Shown: one piece after another, positions 26,978 through 37,850 of the stretch
How the letters are laid out: each line of letters starts with the position of its first letter
Numbering within the stretch: the first letter of the stretch is position 1
Source: Strigamia acuminata
Taxonomy: Eukaryota > Arthropoda > Chilopoda > Geophilomorpha > Linotaeniidae
Assembly: GCA_949358305.1 (NCBI GenBank)
Contig: OX442314.1
Location: 53,577,369-53,641,368, forward strand
DNA: 64,000 bases
Reading direction: 5' to 3'
The notes under the pieces: model-generated
The model's input: the letters and a program-made list of their open reading frames with translations, nothing else
The model's database searches: none
What the model was told of the DNA's origin: nothing
Position numbers and translations under genes: made by a program

Positions 26978-29900
26978 TTAACTCAAAAATAAGTTTAACA
27001 TTTTTAAACAATCTTCATGCTTCGGTCGGTAGAGTCCTTTGGTGAAGACATCTGCTGCCATTTGAGTGGTTGGCAGGTAGTGGAGACTCATTTTCTTATC
27101 TTCTACGACTTCTTTGGCGAAGTGAAAGCGCATATCGATGTGCTTGCTATTATGATAGCTCGAATGATCTTGTGAGAAGCAAATGGCGGCCTGGTTGTCA
27201 CAAAAGACGTCAGTTGCTTCCTGTTGCATTGTTTGGCAGCCCAACTCAATTAGAAGTCCTCTGAGGTGCAGGAGTTCCTTTGCTGCCTCCGATACCGCCA
27301 TGTACTCAGCCTCCATGGTCGAAAGTGCAACGGTATGTTGCTTCTTGGATGCCCACGAGATTGGGCTTCCGGCCAAAATGAACACATATCCTGTGGTCGA
27401 TCTTCTGTCGTCGATGTCGCCACCCCAATCCGCGTCGGCGAATCCGTACAAATTTTCTTCAGTCTTCTCGTAGGTGATGCCTAATTTTCGCGTCCCTTTC
27501 AAGTATGAAAGTACCCTTTTCGCAGCTTTCCAGTGTGTTTCACCTGGATTTGCGCAGAAACGACTGAGGCTGCTCACTGCGAAGGCCAAATCTGGGCGAG
27601 TCGAATTCGACAGGTAAATCAATGCGCCAATTAACTCGCGATATGGCACGTTTTTCATTTTCTCCTTTTCTTCGTTTGTCTTGGGTGACATTTCTTTGGT
27701 TAGCTTCAGTGCAGGGTCAATTGGTGTGCTGACGGTGTTGCAGTTTGTCATGTTGAAGCGTTCCAAAATTTCATCGATGTATTTGGTCTGAGTGATTTGG
27801 ACGGTATGGTCTTTCTCATTTTGGTTTACTTCGATTCCTAAGCAGTATTTCAATGATCCGATGTCTGTCATTCTGAATTTTTCGCTTAAGTCAGATTTGA
27901 CTTTGTTCATTGTTTCTGTGTTTTCAGTTATTACGATTAGGTCATCCACGTAGACAGCGATTATTACGGATTTCCCGTCTTCTAGTCTGTAAAAGACGCA
28001 TGGATCTTTGTTGCTGCGATTTAATTTCATCTTTTTGCGAAGGTGGCGGCTTAACTTTTTATGCCAGTTCCGTCCGGCTTGTTTTAATCCATAGAGTGAC
28101 TTTTTAAGTAGACAGACTTTTTCTTCTTGTCCCTCTTCAATGAAACCGTCTGGTTGCCGCATGAAAATTTCTTCATCGAGTTCGCCCTGAATGTAGGCGG
28201 CAACGACGTCCATTTGGTGGATTAGCCATCCCTTCTCGACTGCATACGCGATGAGAGTGCGAATGGAGTTGTATCGAACCACAGGGGCGTAGGTTTCGTT
28301 GAAGTCCACTCCTTCTTTTTGCATAAAACCCTTGGCAACCAATCGTCCCTTGTAGCGGTCTATGTTGCCTTGCTTGTCCCGTTTGATGCGGAAAACCCAA
28401 CGTGAAAAAATCACTTTTCGATTTTTGGGTTTGTCGACAAGTATCCACGTTCCCATCTCCTTCAGCGCGTCGATTTCGTTTTGCATGGCTTCGCGCCATT
28501 CATTTCGATCGTCTCTGGACATCGCTTCTTCGACGGTGATGGGGTCTGATGGGAGTGAGCCGCAAACGAAATTTGCGTGATCCTCGTTCGGGTCGAATGC
28601 GGTTTCTTGATTTTCGTTGGCGGGTTCAATGTCGTGTGTTCGGATTAAGTTGTATTGCTTCGACGGGCGCCCCGGTTTTCCGGTCCTTACGAGTTTTGGA
28701 CGTCCCGGGCCTCGTTTGGTTTCAGCAGGTTGATTTTCAATCGGAATTTGCGCGTCGGCTTCATCGACATCGATTTCTCCTTCTGTTTCAACTTCGTTGT
28801 CATTGTTGCGCGCAGTAATGGCGTCAGGCGGCGGGCTTTCGGGTTCGTCAAAACTAGGAAAAATAAAAAATGGATCAGCAAATGATTTTTCGCCATTATT
28901 TGAGATGGCATCGGTTGACTCGAAAATTTTGACGTGGCAGCTTTTCACGACTCTTCGTCGGGCAGCATCATAAAGTTTGTATGCTTTTGATTCAGCTGAA
29001 TAGCCTATTAATGTCAATTCGGTTCCTTTGGCCTCAAATTTTCCCTTTCCAGGTCCCTGCTGCAACACGATGGCTTTGCTGCCCAGTCTTCTCAAGAAAC
29101 CAATAAATGGCTTCTTGCCGTGCCATACTTCAAATGGTGTTTGGTTTTCTAATGACTTGGTCGGGCATCGATTTCTGATGAAAACAGCGCTGTTAATAAT
29201 TTCGGCCCAAAGGGGTGGCGGCAGATTCGATTCTATCATCATGCATCTTGCCATTTCACACAGCGTGCGGTTCATGCGCTCAGAAACGCCATTTTGTTTT
29301 GGTGTGTACTCGACCGAGAGTTGACGACGAATCCCTTCTTCTTCCAAAAATTTGGTGAACGTGGCGCTGACGTATTCCTTGGCATTGTCGCTGCGAATTT
29401 TCTTAATTTTTCGTCCGGTTTCGAGTTCGACTCTTCGCTTGAAGTTTTGAAATGCTCGGAAAATTTCGCCTCTTTCTTTCAAAATTGCGACTTCGGTGTA
29501 GCGGGATTTGTCATCGATGAACGTGGCGAAATATTTGGCCCCTCCAAGTGACGTGGTCGGCATTGGTCCGCAAATGTCGGAGTGGATCAAGTCGAGCACG
29601 TCGTCCGCGCGTGTTGACGACGATGGGTGTGAGCTTCGGTGAATTTTTCCCTTTGCACAAATCTCGCAGTCAAATGTTTCGTTTGCAGTATCGAATTTCA
29701 GTCCATTTACCATTTCGTATTTTCTTAGTTGTTGCAAAGCGCCCAAATTCAAATGTCCAAAACGATGGTGCCATGTTTTCGAGTTTAGGCTGATTTTTCC
29801 AGTGGCGACGTTTGCAATCTGCAGTGGTTTCGTTCGTACGATGAACATGTCGCCTCGTCGCTCCGCCTTCATGACTGTTTTTCCCTTCTTGCTGATTGTT

Positions 29901-31126
29901 GCGGTTTTCTCAGTAAAAATTACTTCAGCGCCCTGGCTTGTGATGCGTGGTACCGACATCAAATTTCCGCTCAAATCGGGTGCAAACATGACGTTCTCCA
30001 AAACAATTGGTTTGTCGTAATCGTCCATATCGAGGTGTATTTTTCCAAGTCCTTCGCTTTTTACGTACGTCTTGGAAGCGGTTCGAATTGTTCCCTTCAT
30101 CGTTTCATTTAGACTGGAAAACATTTCGCGATTTTTGCACATGTGGCGCGATGCGCCGCTGTCAAGACACCATTCGATATTATTTATTGCATGATTACTT
30201 TGGTATGCGACGGCATAATTTGCTAATTCGGGTTGATCAATTGTTGTTGCGATTGTTACGTCACGTTCAGTCGGCGTCACTTTTTCGTCGCGTTCAGTCG
30301 GCATTACATTTTCGTCTACGATTTGATACGTTGATACGACGGTCGCGGTAAGTGCTACGGCGTCGACCGTCTTGTCAGTGTTGTTCGATTTGCCTGCGTG
30401 GCCTGGCCTCTTCCTACGGCAGTCTTTTGCCAAATGTCCCACCAAACCGCATTTATTACATTTTCCTTTAAATTTAAATGGATGGTTGTTGTTTTTGGCA
30501 AAAGTTTTGGCGGCCAAAGCATTTTGCGGCGCCTTTTCGTTTTTACGTAAGTCCTCGTCTTCTTGCAGCAATTTAATTTTTACTGCGGCGAGGTCGGGTA
30601 ACGTTTCTCTCATTTTAATTGATGAGCGGAACAATGCGAACGTGTCGGGAAGCGTGTCCATTAGCAAAATCACCAACAAATCATCGTCGAGCGTACTACC
30701 GGTCTGTTTTAAATTCTGTGCTGTTTCATCGAAATTGTTCAAATGAGCATTCATCGTCTCGTCGTCGGATTTTCTCATGTTGATTAACTTTTTGAACAAA
30801 AACATTTTTCGGTGCGGGCCCTTCGGTTGAAAGAATGCTTCCAACTTGTCCCAAGCCTCGGCGGACGTTGTGGCTGAGCTGATGGCGCCTTGGTGCGTGC
30901 GGTTTATGCCCAATCCAATGGTTGCGAGAGCGATTTCGTCTTTCTCTAGCCATTCGTTCACTGCCGTGGTATTTGGGGCTTCCTCCGTGGCCTCCGGTTT
31001 GACTGTACGTTTGCACACGTACGCCCAAAGTTTGTTGCAAATTAACACGTTTTTCATCTCAGTTTTCCAAGATTCATAATTGTCCTCACCGAGTTTTTCT
31101 ACTTTAAAACCTCGAACAGATTCCAT
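26978..31126 (-). CDS. Copia gag-pol polyprotein, 1382 residues
   Basis: Single polyprotein that supplies capsid, protease, integrase, RT and RNase H, in the order typical of Ty1/copia. ATG at 31126. Seen: a gag domain (about residues 10-200; NYESWKTEMKN), CCHC knuckle CNKCGLVGHLAKDC (about 223), protease WCLDSGASRHM (about 322), integrase HHCC (HRFGHLN...CEICAKGK, about 455-495), catalytic core with HSDICGPM, RSDNAKEY and a glutamate in NGVSERMNRT (about 515-620), RT with YVDDLIVI (about 1060), and a copia RNase H with DADWGGDIDDRRST (about 1235). No stop or frameshift is visible. It lies in a single frame, so gag to pol ratio is not set by frameshifting. Confidence 0.96.
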   Translation of the reverse strand: MESVRGFKVEKLGEDNYESWKTEMKNVLICNKLWAYVCKRTVKPEATEEAPNTTAVNEWLEKDEIALATIGLGINRTHQGAISSATTSAEAWDKLEAFFQPKGPHRKMFLFKKLINMRKSDDETMNAHLNNFDETAQNLKQTGSTLDDDLLVILLMDTLPDTFALFRSSIKMRETLPDLAAVKIKLLQEDEDLRKNEKAPQNALAAKTFAKNNNHPFKFKGKCNKCGLVGHLAKDCRRKRPGHAGKSNNTDKTVDAVALTATVVSTYQIVDENVMPTERDEKVTPTERDVTIATTIDQPELANYAVAYQSNHAINNIEWCLDSGASRHMCKNREMFSSLNETMKGTIRTASKTYVKSEGLGKIHLDMDDYDKPIVLENVMFAPDLSGNLMSVPRITSQGAEVIFTEKTATISKKGKTVMKAERRGDMFIVRTKPLQIANVATGKISLNSKTWHHRFGHLNLGALQQLRKYEMVNGLKFDTANETFDCEICAKGKIHRSSHPSSSTRADDVLDLIHSDICGPMPTTSLGGAKYFATFIDDKSRYTEVAILKERGEIFRAFQNFKRRVELETGRKIKKIRSDNAKEYVSATFTKFLEEEGIRRQLSVEYTPKQNGVSERMNRTLCEMARCMMIESNLPPPLWAEIINSAVFIRNRCPTKSLENQTPFEVWHGKKPFIGFLRRLGSKAIVLQQGPGKGKFEAKGTELTLIGYSAESKAYKLYDAARRRVVKSCHVKIFESTDAISNNGEKSFADPFFIFPSFDEPESPPPDAITARNNDNEVETEGEIDVDEADAQIPIENQPAETKRGPGRPKLVRTGKPGRPSKQYNLIRTHDIEPANENQETAFDPNEDHANFVCGSLPSDPITVEEAMSRDDRNEWREAMQNEIDALKEMGTWILVDKPKNRKVIFSRWVFRIKRDKQGNIDRYKGRLVAKGFMQKEGVDFNETYAPVVRYNSIRTLIAYAVEKGWLIHQMDVVAAYIQGELDEEIFMRQPDGFIEEGQEEKVCLLKKSLYGLKQAGRNWHKKLSRHLRKKMKLNRSNKDPCVFYRLEDGKSVIIAVYVDDLIVITENTETMNKVKSDLSEKFRMTDIGSLKYCLGIEVNQNEKDHTVQITQTKYIDEILERFNMTNCNTVSTPIDPALKLTKEMSPKTNEEKEKMKNVPYRELIGALIYLSNSTRPDLAFAVSSLSRFCANPGETHWKAAKRVLSYLKGTRKLGITYEKTEENLYGFADADWGGDIDDRRSTTGYVFILAGSPISWASKKQHTVALSTMEAEYMAVSEAAKELLHLRGLLIELGCQTMQQEATDVFCDNQAAICFSQDHSSYHNSKHIDMRFHFAKEVVEDKKMSLHYLPTTQMAADVFTKGLYRPKHEDCLKMLNLFLS

Positions 31127-31326
31127 TTTTCGTTTTTCAAAAGTTCAAAAATATTTGCCTGGCACTGAATTGCGTTTTGTGGTTACACGGCTTGATGTGG
31201 CTTGATGCACTTTCTCGGCTCGGGTGTACACGTGGTCGCTCGTTCACGGCTTGACTTTTCGATTTTTGATGTATTTTTGCGATTTTTCGGGAAAAATGTT
31301 CGTAACTCACTGTTGCGTAGTGTATG

Positions 31327-31346
31327 CAGGTGTTGGACCCATAACC
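31327..31346 (-). other. Copia primer-binding site, initiator-tRNA-Met internal type
   Basis: Immediately after the 5' LTR the minus strand reads GGTTATGGGTCCAACACC. GGTTATGGG matches the complement of the tRNA-Met anticodon region, not the 3' CCA end. Drosophila copia is known to prime from a cleaved half of initiator tRNA-Met, with a site of this kind. Confidence 0.65.
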
Positions 31347-31525
31347 TGATGGTGGATGAGTTAGATTTATGTAGATATATATATTTTAGGTCGCAGAGCA
31401 ACTTGTGCTGCGACTAGCGTTTATTCTAGTAGGACAGGAAGTGAAGGGTGAAGGGGAAAGGGAGTGACCAGTGGGTGGTCCAATACAAAACATCATGCCG
31501 AGATGACGTATAAAACATTCCAACA
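31347..31525 (-). repeat. Copia 5' LTR
   Basis: Identical to 26752-26930; followed by the target duplication GTGGT. Confidence 0.95.
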
Positions 31526-31779
31526 GTGGTCAGGGATCTCTACTGACTCACAAAGGATATTTTTCAGGTTAAAATCAATTACAGGTTTGTAAAGAAATTA
31601 TAATTAACTATTTTTTTTTTGAACGGAGAAAGGCGGGTTCATTGATTAGAAGAATAGAGCTAGACTTGTTGAGCGGTCAGGGTGAAAAATTAAAATATTA
31701 ATTTTATTTTATTTTAAATTTTAGAACGAGTTTATTTCAGCGTCATCGGGAGTAATCTACTAAAAACTGAAAGTCAAAA

Positions 31780-33138
31780 ATGGAAATAACACTTCAAAAA
31801 TACAGTTGCAATTTGTGCGACTATTCGTGTTCATCTTATTATCTTTTGAAACATCACATGCTCAAACACACTGGAGAAAAGCCTTTCCAATGTCAAACAT
31901 GTTCACTTTCCTTTCGGCTTAAACAAACCATGATTGTCCACATGAGAATTCATACCGGAGAGAAACCTTTCAAGTGTCATGTGTGTGATTATTCTAGCAA
32001 TCAAAGAGGGAATTTAGGAACTCATCTATTAACACATACTGGAGAAAAACCATTCAAGTGCCATTTGTGTGCTTATTCCTGTACTATAAATAGTAGTTTA
32101 AAAATTCATTTGTTAACCCATAGTGGAGAAAAACCATTCAAGTGTCATTTGTGTGATTATTCCTGCAGTCAAAGTGGAGCTCTAAAAAGTCATTTGTTAA
32201 CCCATACTGGAGAAAAACCTTACAAGTGTCATTTGTGTGATTATTCCTGTACTACAAGTAGTAATTTAAAAATGCACTTGTTAACCCATAGTGGAGAAAA
32301 ACGATTCAATTGCCATTTGTGTGCTTATTCCTGTACAAGAAATAGTAGTTTAAAAATGCATTTGTTAACCCATAGTGGAGAAAAACCATTTAAGTGCTAT
32401 TTGTGTTATTATTCCTGCAGTCAAAGTGGAGCTCTAAGAAGTCATTTATTAACCCATACTGGAGAAAAACCTTTCAAGTGCCATTTGTGTGATTATTCCT
32501 GTAGTCAAAGTGGAGCTCTAAAAAAACATTTATTAACTCATACTGGAGAAAAACCTTTCAAGTGCCATTTGTGTGCTTATTCCTGTATTACAAGTAGTAA
32601 TTTAAAAATGCATTTGTTAATCCATCGTGGAGAAAAACCATTCAAGTGCCATTTGTGTGATTATTCCTGTACTAAAAACAGTAGTTTAAAAATGCATTTG
32701 TTAACCCATAGTGGAGAAAAACCATTCAAGTGCTATTTGTGTGATTATTCCTGTATTACAAGTAGTAGTTTAAAAATGCATTTGCTAACCCATAGTGGAG
32801 AAAAACCATTCAAGTGCCATTTGTGTGCTTATTCCTGTACTACAAATGGAAGTTTAAAAATGCATTTGTTAACCCATACTGGAGAAAAACCATTCAAGTG
32901 TCATTTGTGTGATTATTCCTGCAGTCAAAGTGGAAATTTAAAGCAACATTTATTAACCCATACTGGCAAAAAGCCATTCGAGTGCCATTTGTGCGATTAT
33001 ACCTGCGGTCAAAGTGGAAATTTAAAGAAACATTTATTAATCCATACTGGAGAGAAACCATTCAAGTGCCATTTGTGTTTTTATTCTAGTAGTCGAAAGG
33101 ATACTTTAAAAAAACATTTAACAAAGCATACAAAGTAA
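31780..33138 (+). CDS. C2H2 zinc-finger protein with 16 fingers
   Basis: 452 residues consisting of 16 contiguous 28-residue C2H2 fingers joined by TGEKPF-type linkers; there is no other domain. It is a probable nuclear DNA-binding protein. Fingers 4-15 are very alike, with a repeating FKCHLC-DYSC core and alternating SQSGALK, TTSSNLK and TNSSLK recognition helices, which points to expansion by internal tandem duplication. Finger 1 lacks the usual aromatic spacing but keeps its zinc ligands. The coding exon probably begins after the acceptor at 31724 (aattttag); an untranslated upstream exon ends at 31584 with a donor (ACAG then GTTTGT). The copia element lies within that upstream exon. Truncated paralogues occur at 39634 and 52782. 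Confidence 0.93.
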   Translation: MEITLQKYSCNLCDYSCSSYYLLKHHMLKHTGEKPFQCQTCSLSFRLKQTMIVHMRIHTGEKPFKCHVCDYSSNQRGNLGTHLLTHTGEKPFKCHLCAYSCTINSSLKIHLLTHSGEKPFKCHLCDYSCSQSGALKSHLLTHTGEKPYKCHLCDYSCTTSSNLKMHLLTHSGEKRFNCHLCAYSCTRNSSLKMHLLTHSGEKPFKCYLCYYSCSQSGALRSHLLTHTGEKPFKCHLCDYSCSQSGALKKHLLTHTGEKPFKCHLCAYSCITSSNLKMHLLIHRGEKPFKCHLCDYSCTKNSSLKMHLLTHSGEKPFKCYLCDYSCITSSSLKMHLLTHSGEKPFKCHLCAYSCTTNGSLKMHLLTHTGEKPFKCHLCDYSCSQSGNLKQHLLTHTGKKPFECHLCDYTCGQSGNLKKHLLIHTGEKPFKCHLCFYSSSRKDTLKKHLTKHTK

Positions 33139-33329
33139 TAATCACATTGATCATTAAGTTCATAATTCTGTAATAATTCCAATTTAAATTCAAATGACAT
33201 TTTGTTTTTGTTTTAACTCAAAATTTTGTCTCAATTTGTTTAATCCACAAATCAAAATCTGCTGCTAGCTGTATACTGTATGTATATTTTTCTCATTTCA
33301 TTTCCAATTTTTTATAGTGAGCGACAAAC

Positions 33330-33530
33330 GAAAAACTTGTGCTTTGTCTTGCAATCCAAATTGGGAATTTGAAAATTCATTTAAAAATTCATACTGGAAA
33401 AAAACTGTATAATTTCCTTTTGTGTGTCTTGACCTTGACTCAAAGTGAGGATTTAAATAAACATTTATTAACCCACACCAGAGAAAAGAATTCAAGTGCT
33501 ATTTGTGTGCATATTCCTGTATTCTTAAAT
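33330..33530 (+). pseudogene. Decayed zinc-finger remnants downstream of the 16-finger gene
   Basis: Beyond the stop, frames still encode finger-like pieces (GNLKIHLKIHTGKK, then SEDLNKHLLTHTREK, with a ligand Cys replaced by Phe). The array was longer in the past. Confidence 0.7.
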
Positions 33531-33943
33531 TCAATACGATTTAATTTCTGTTTTATTCGTGCATTAATATGTTTCAATTTGATTTTTAAAAATAACTATT
33601 ATATACATATTTTTCTTCCAAATCTTCCTGTTAAAAAAAAAAAGGTTGAATGGAATTCTGTTTACCATGAACACGTGTTATTATTTCTACATTTATTTAT
33701 TTATTTATTTATACATTGAAAGTTCTGTATTTGAAATTGCATTTTGTGTTCAACTCAAATTTAAGAAAAATAAAACTTGTCTCAATTTGTTTCATCCACT
33801 AAACCAAATCTGCCGTTTCTGTTTATTTTTCTCATTTCATTTCCAATTTATTATTTCTTCCCAAAACTTGTATAAAATAAAAGTAAAAGCTGCCGTGTTC
33901 GTGCATTGCTAGAACTCAATTCCATATAGGATTCCTCTCTTGT
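33531..33943. other. Spacer between zinc-finger gene and the array, no gene
   Basis: AT-rich, with a TTTA simple repeat near 33690-33713 and a CTCAATTTGTTT segment repeated at 33228 and 33780. Confidence 0.4.
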
Positions 33944-34973
33944 GTGTTTTCTTTTGAACGTTGATAAAATATCCAAATTTTGTTAGTGGTATCATTTTCT
34001 TCTGTCTCATACACATTTTAAAAAATCCATACAATTACGCAATATATTTGAAACAAAGCGCCGGAACGGCAATTTATAATTTTTACTTGACATTTTAAAA
34101 CGTGATGAACGAAAAATAACAAAAATATCCCATCCCACCTTTTCTGTCTACCGTATTGAATTTGTTAAATTTTTACTATTTAAAATAAAAATATATATGA
34201 ATCGATTGAAATATGATTATATAAGAAATTTAAAAAAATCATTAAAATCAAATAAAAATCAAATCAAAGCTCATCAATCGTGGCTTAAGCTGAAATCTGG
34301 TTTTAGTGACAGCGAGATGGTTTGTTGTCGTCATTACTCACGCCATGCGCTCATTACGATCGCGAGCATCGACCAACAATAGAGTCCGCAATAATCTGAC
34401 ATTTCTTAAAAATTCTTCAATAAAAAATGGAGACCATTTCTATGGAAATTAATAACGAAAATAAAAGATTTTTTTTTTCGATTTATTAAATATAGTGGCA
34501 GTCACAGTCAGGACTTGTCCAAACAATGGATTTACTCTCGAATTTACTTCAAAACAAACAGGACCAGTAAGCATTGCGCATGACTGTACAACCTGGTGAC
34601 AACATTCAAAGTTGACATTTCAAATCGTGATTTGAGTTCGGATTCGACGGTCAGTTTTTTTCTCTAAAATTATTTTTTTATTTTTATTTTATTCGTGGAA
34701 ATATTTTAATTTTAATTTTTGGCACCAAAGATATAATATCGGTCGAAAAAGTCGAAAATCGAAAGAAAAAAAATCAAAAACTTTGAGGATTGCTTCTATA
34801 GGTGGCGCATCAAGTGTGATTTTAAATAAGTTAGTACAAGGTGAAATAAAATGGCGGCTGACGAGTGTGATGAGTGATGACGGTAGAGGTCAAACGTGCA
34901 TGCCCGGTATGGACTTTCTCGTTTTATTTATTTTAATTTAATCGATTTAAATTAAACTAATTTTATTTTTTAG

Positions 34974-35158
34974 ATGTACCGAAGGAGTGGTGAGATTGCA
35001 CTGCGAGAGCGTCGTATCTGTGCCAAAATTGAGATCTTTGCCCTCGAAGAGCAACAGCGGAGTCATAATTACAGTGATAGTTGTTTGTCTAGTCATTATC
35101 GGCACCGTTGCTCTGTTGGCGGCCATCTTTACACATCGCAAACGGCCAAGTGCAGACA
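34974..35158 (+). CDS. Transmembrane-segment exon of an unidentified receptor (unit 1)
   Basis: An acceptor (attttttag) precedes 34974 and a donor (GACA then GTATCG) follows 35158. The frame reads CTEGVVRLHCES, a short stalk, then a 23-residue span (GVIITVIVVCLVIIGTVALL) and the stop-transfer residues HRKRPSAD. This is a type I single-pass membrane anchor. The matching exons in units 2 and 3 keep the frame and most residues, which supports a real exon. Exon phases are 2 in and 1 out. The following two exons (35357 and 35529) continue in phase. An Ig-type ectodomain is suggested only by the GVVRLHC start and by nearby Ig-like exons in the array. Confidence 0.6.
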
Positions 35159-35356
35159 GTATCGTGCACATTTTTTATTGTTTGATTTTTGCATCCCGAT
35201 GAAGTAAATTTGTTTCACCGCTCTTTCTTTAAATTCTATCTAATCGAATTGATTTTCAATTTTAATACGAGTAACCACTGAGACGTAAACGGCGGAAATA
35301 CCGAGAAAAGGACCGATGAAATGTCATATACATGTATTTATCTCTTTAAAAATTAG

Positions 35357-35389
35357 CCGCCGTTTACGAAATGAAGCCATCAGTCACCG
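35357..35389 (+). CDS. 33-nt cytoplasmic-tail exon (unit 1)
   Basis: Bounded by aaattag and GTATGT. In phase with the preceding exon it gives AVYEMKPSVT. Units 2 and 3 have one conservative change (Val to Ile). Confidence 0.5.
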
Positions 35390-35528
35390 GTATGTTGATT
35401 TTGTTTAATTTTTAATTGTCAAATCTAAAAAAGAAATAGAAATGCAAATATCGAGTTGGGAAACAAATTTTAGAGTTTTGGTTTGGTTATTTGAGCCAAA
35501 AAATCCAATCTGCTGTTGTATTTTTCAG

Positions 35529-35554
35529 GTGCTAGTTTCTCATTGGTCGTTTAG
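35529..35554 (+). CDS. Last exon of the receptor tail (unit 1)
   Basis: After tatttttcag, in phase, it encodes GASFSLVV and a TAG stop. The one difference in units 2 and 3 is synonymous (TTG to CTG). Confidence 0.5.
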
Positions 35555-36904
35555 ATGCGTTCAATCTTAAATTGATTTCTTTGATTTTCTTGATTTTCTT
35601 GATTTCTGGAGACTGGAAATGATGAATTTAACGTCATCAAATGGAAATTGGATTTCAGAAAATCTAATTTCTGAAAATCCTTATGAGCAGGGTTGCGTTT
35701 CTTGATTTTCTTGGTTTTCTTGATTTTCAGATACAACAACAATTAACTGAAAAGCATGAAGTTAATTCAATAGTTTAAATTACGCATGTGTACAAGTTGG
35801 ATTTTATAAATTTAAAGTCGTTCAAAGTTAAAATCCGATTTGCTTGTTTTCTGAAGAATCAAGAAAATCAGGATTTCCGAAATCCATTTAAAATTGAATG
35901 CACTTCATGTGATTCACGTGAATCTGGTCGGGCTATGCAGGTTTCCAGTTAAGCTTAACAACTACATGAATTCTATAGTATGAAACAAGGTTGACAATTT
36001 TTATTATTCAGTGTACTGTAGTTTATTAGTTTGTTAATCAAACGGACTACGTAATATCAACATTTTAGTTGTGAATAGAATGAAATGGTCAAAATTAACT
36101 CGATTGCGCCAATAAAATGTCATTGTGCAGGAGTAAATTGGAGTTACAATTGTATGGGAAATTTGTTGGATACTTTGAGCACTAAAATTCGAGTGTAATT
36201 ACAGAAATTACTGTTAAAAATGGTATATAAATTTTAGGTGCGTGAGAATTTAAGAAACATACATTTTTTGGTTAGAATTGTATGAATTAGGTTGCAACAC
36301 TCAATTTTGCTAAAAACTATTGATATACAAATAAATAATTTTTAAAATCGTAATTAAATTTGTACAGATTGTTCTTTTCTGAATATCAAAACACAACTCA
36401 TTTGGTGTTTTCTGATGTCAAAAAAAAATTTTTTCTTCTATTTTTTTTTTGCCAAAATCAATATTCACACATCTAGTGATAGACTTAAAGTATTGACATT
36501 TATTTGTGAATCGAAGAAAGGGAGCAAAATGGCTCAGTAACGAACTAGATCAAATTTTAATTGCAATAAATATTTAAAAAGTTAATAAATTATTATTGGG
36601 ATTTATATAGAAATAATTTGCTTGTGATTTTTGTGAGAATTGCATGAATTAGGTTGTATCACCCTATTTGATTTTGAGTGTAATTTCAGTAATTCCTATC
36701 CAATATTTGTGTGCAAATAAACAATATATAGAAAATTTAGGTAAATTTAGGTAAGTTTGTTGTGTAAATTGAATTTTAAGAACGATTTTTGGTTTGTTTT
36801 TTGAATGAATGATTTCCGCTTGCAAATCGGTATCATTTTCTACGATTTGCTTTGATTAAGTAATAAATTATTAATAAAATCCATTCGAAACAATAAATGT
36901 ACGA
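35555..36904. other. AT-rich stretch without a gene
   Basis: Contains ttgattttc repeats near 35580-35730 and otherwise no supported feature. The last mismatch to unit 2 before the near-identical part is at 36044. Confidence 0.4.
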
Positions 36905-37850
36905 GTGTGTGGATAGTACATCTCCATCTCCTGACCGCTGAGATCTTTTTTATTAAGGAGGAAGATTAGCTAAACAGGTAAACACATAAACACAATAGTT
37001 ACAATTACACACAAACACAATAATTACAATTATACATAAAGGCAATAGATAGAATAATAATAATAAATAAATATATACATTTTAGAATAATATATTTCAA
37101 GCCATCGTATATTGCACTCATCGTAAAGCTGTGGTTGAGTTAAGCTCACAAGTTTGAGGAAATTTAGACTCAAAGTTTAAATTCAGCATCAAGATTGCAA
37201 GACTGAAGTAACTGACTACTAAGTTTAGTATAGCATCGTCAGCTGATTCCACATTTTGAAAAATGAAGAAGTCAGGGCCACCAACCACAGCTCAGTGATT
37301 ATTCATTCAAAATTTATATTTCACAACAGAATTATCTTTGACTCGGTCAAATAACATTTTTACAATATTGAGAAAACATTTTTATGAAAAGAGAGAAATA
37401 AAATTTCTTGAATTGGATTACGGTATAAAGCACACAAGAAGTTATTTAGGAATTAGATAAGTAATATCTACTAATATTGTTAACTGTGCAGGTTTATTAC
37501 TGAAAACGCATTTTAAAATGCCCTGCACAAAACACTTACAAAACACCTATAACATTTCTATGAAAAGAGAGAAAATATTTTCATTACAAGAGAGAAAACA
37601 TTTATATGAAAAGACAGAAATAAAATTTCTTGAATTGGATTACGGTATTAAGTACAAAAGAAGTTCTTTATGAATCATTTACGAATTAGATACTGTAATA
37701 TCTATAATATCTGTAATATCTATACTAATATTGTTAACTGTGCAGGTTTATTACTGAAAACGCATTTGAAAATGCCATGCACAAAACACTTACAAAACAC
37801 CTATAACATTTCTATGAAAAGAGAGAAAATATTTTCATTACAAGAGAGAA
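36905..37850 (+). repeat. Dispersed repeat, inverted relative to 22.8-25.6 kb, with empty TTAA site
   Basis: Reverse complement of 22770-23550 plus 25550-25600, uninterrupted. TTAA at about 36953 is the empty target of the element at 23555-25545. Identical copies follow 13148 and 26296 bp downstream. Confidence 0.8.

Larger units (their letters stand above)
26752..31525 (-). mobile_element. Complete Ty1/copia retrotransposon, 4774 bp
   Basis: LTRs of 179 bp at 26752-26930 and 31347-31525 are identical by eye. A 5-bp target duplication GTGGT flanks them (26747-26751, 31526-31530). One long intact gag-pol frame lies between on the minus strand. Identical LTRs and an intact frame suggest a very recent insertion. 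Confidence 0.96.

Noticed and set aside
33646-33912. 88-codon hydrophobic frame
   Set aside because: AT-rich simple sequence with a TTTA repeat; no support as a gene.
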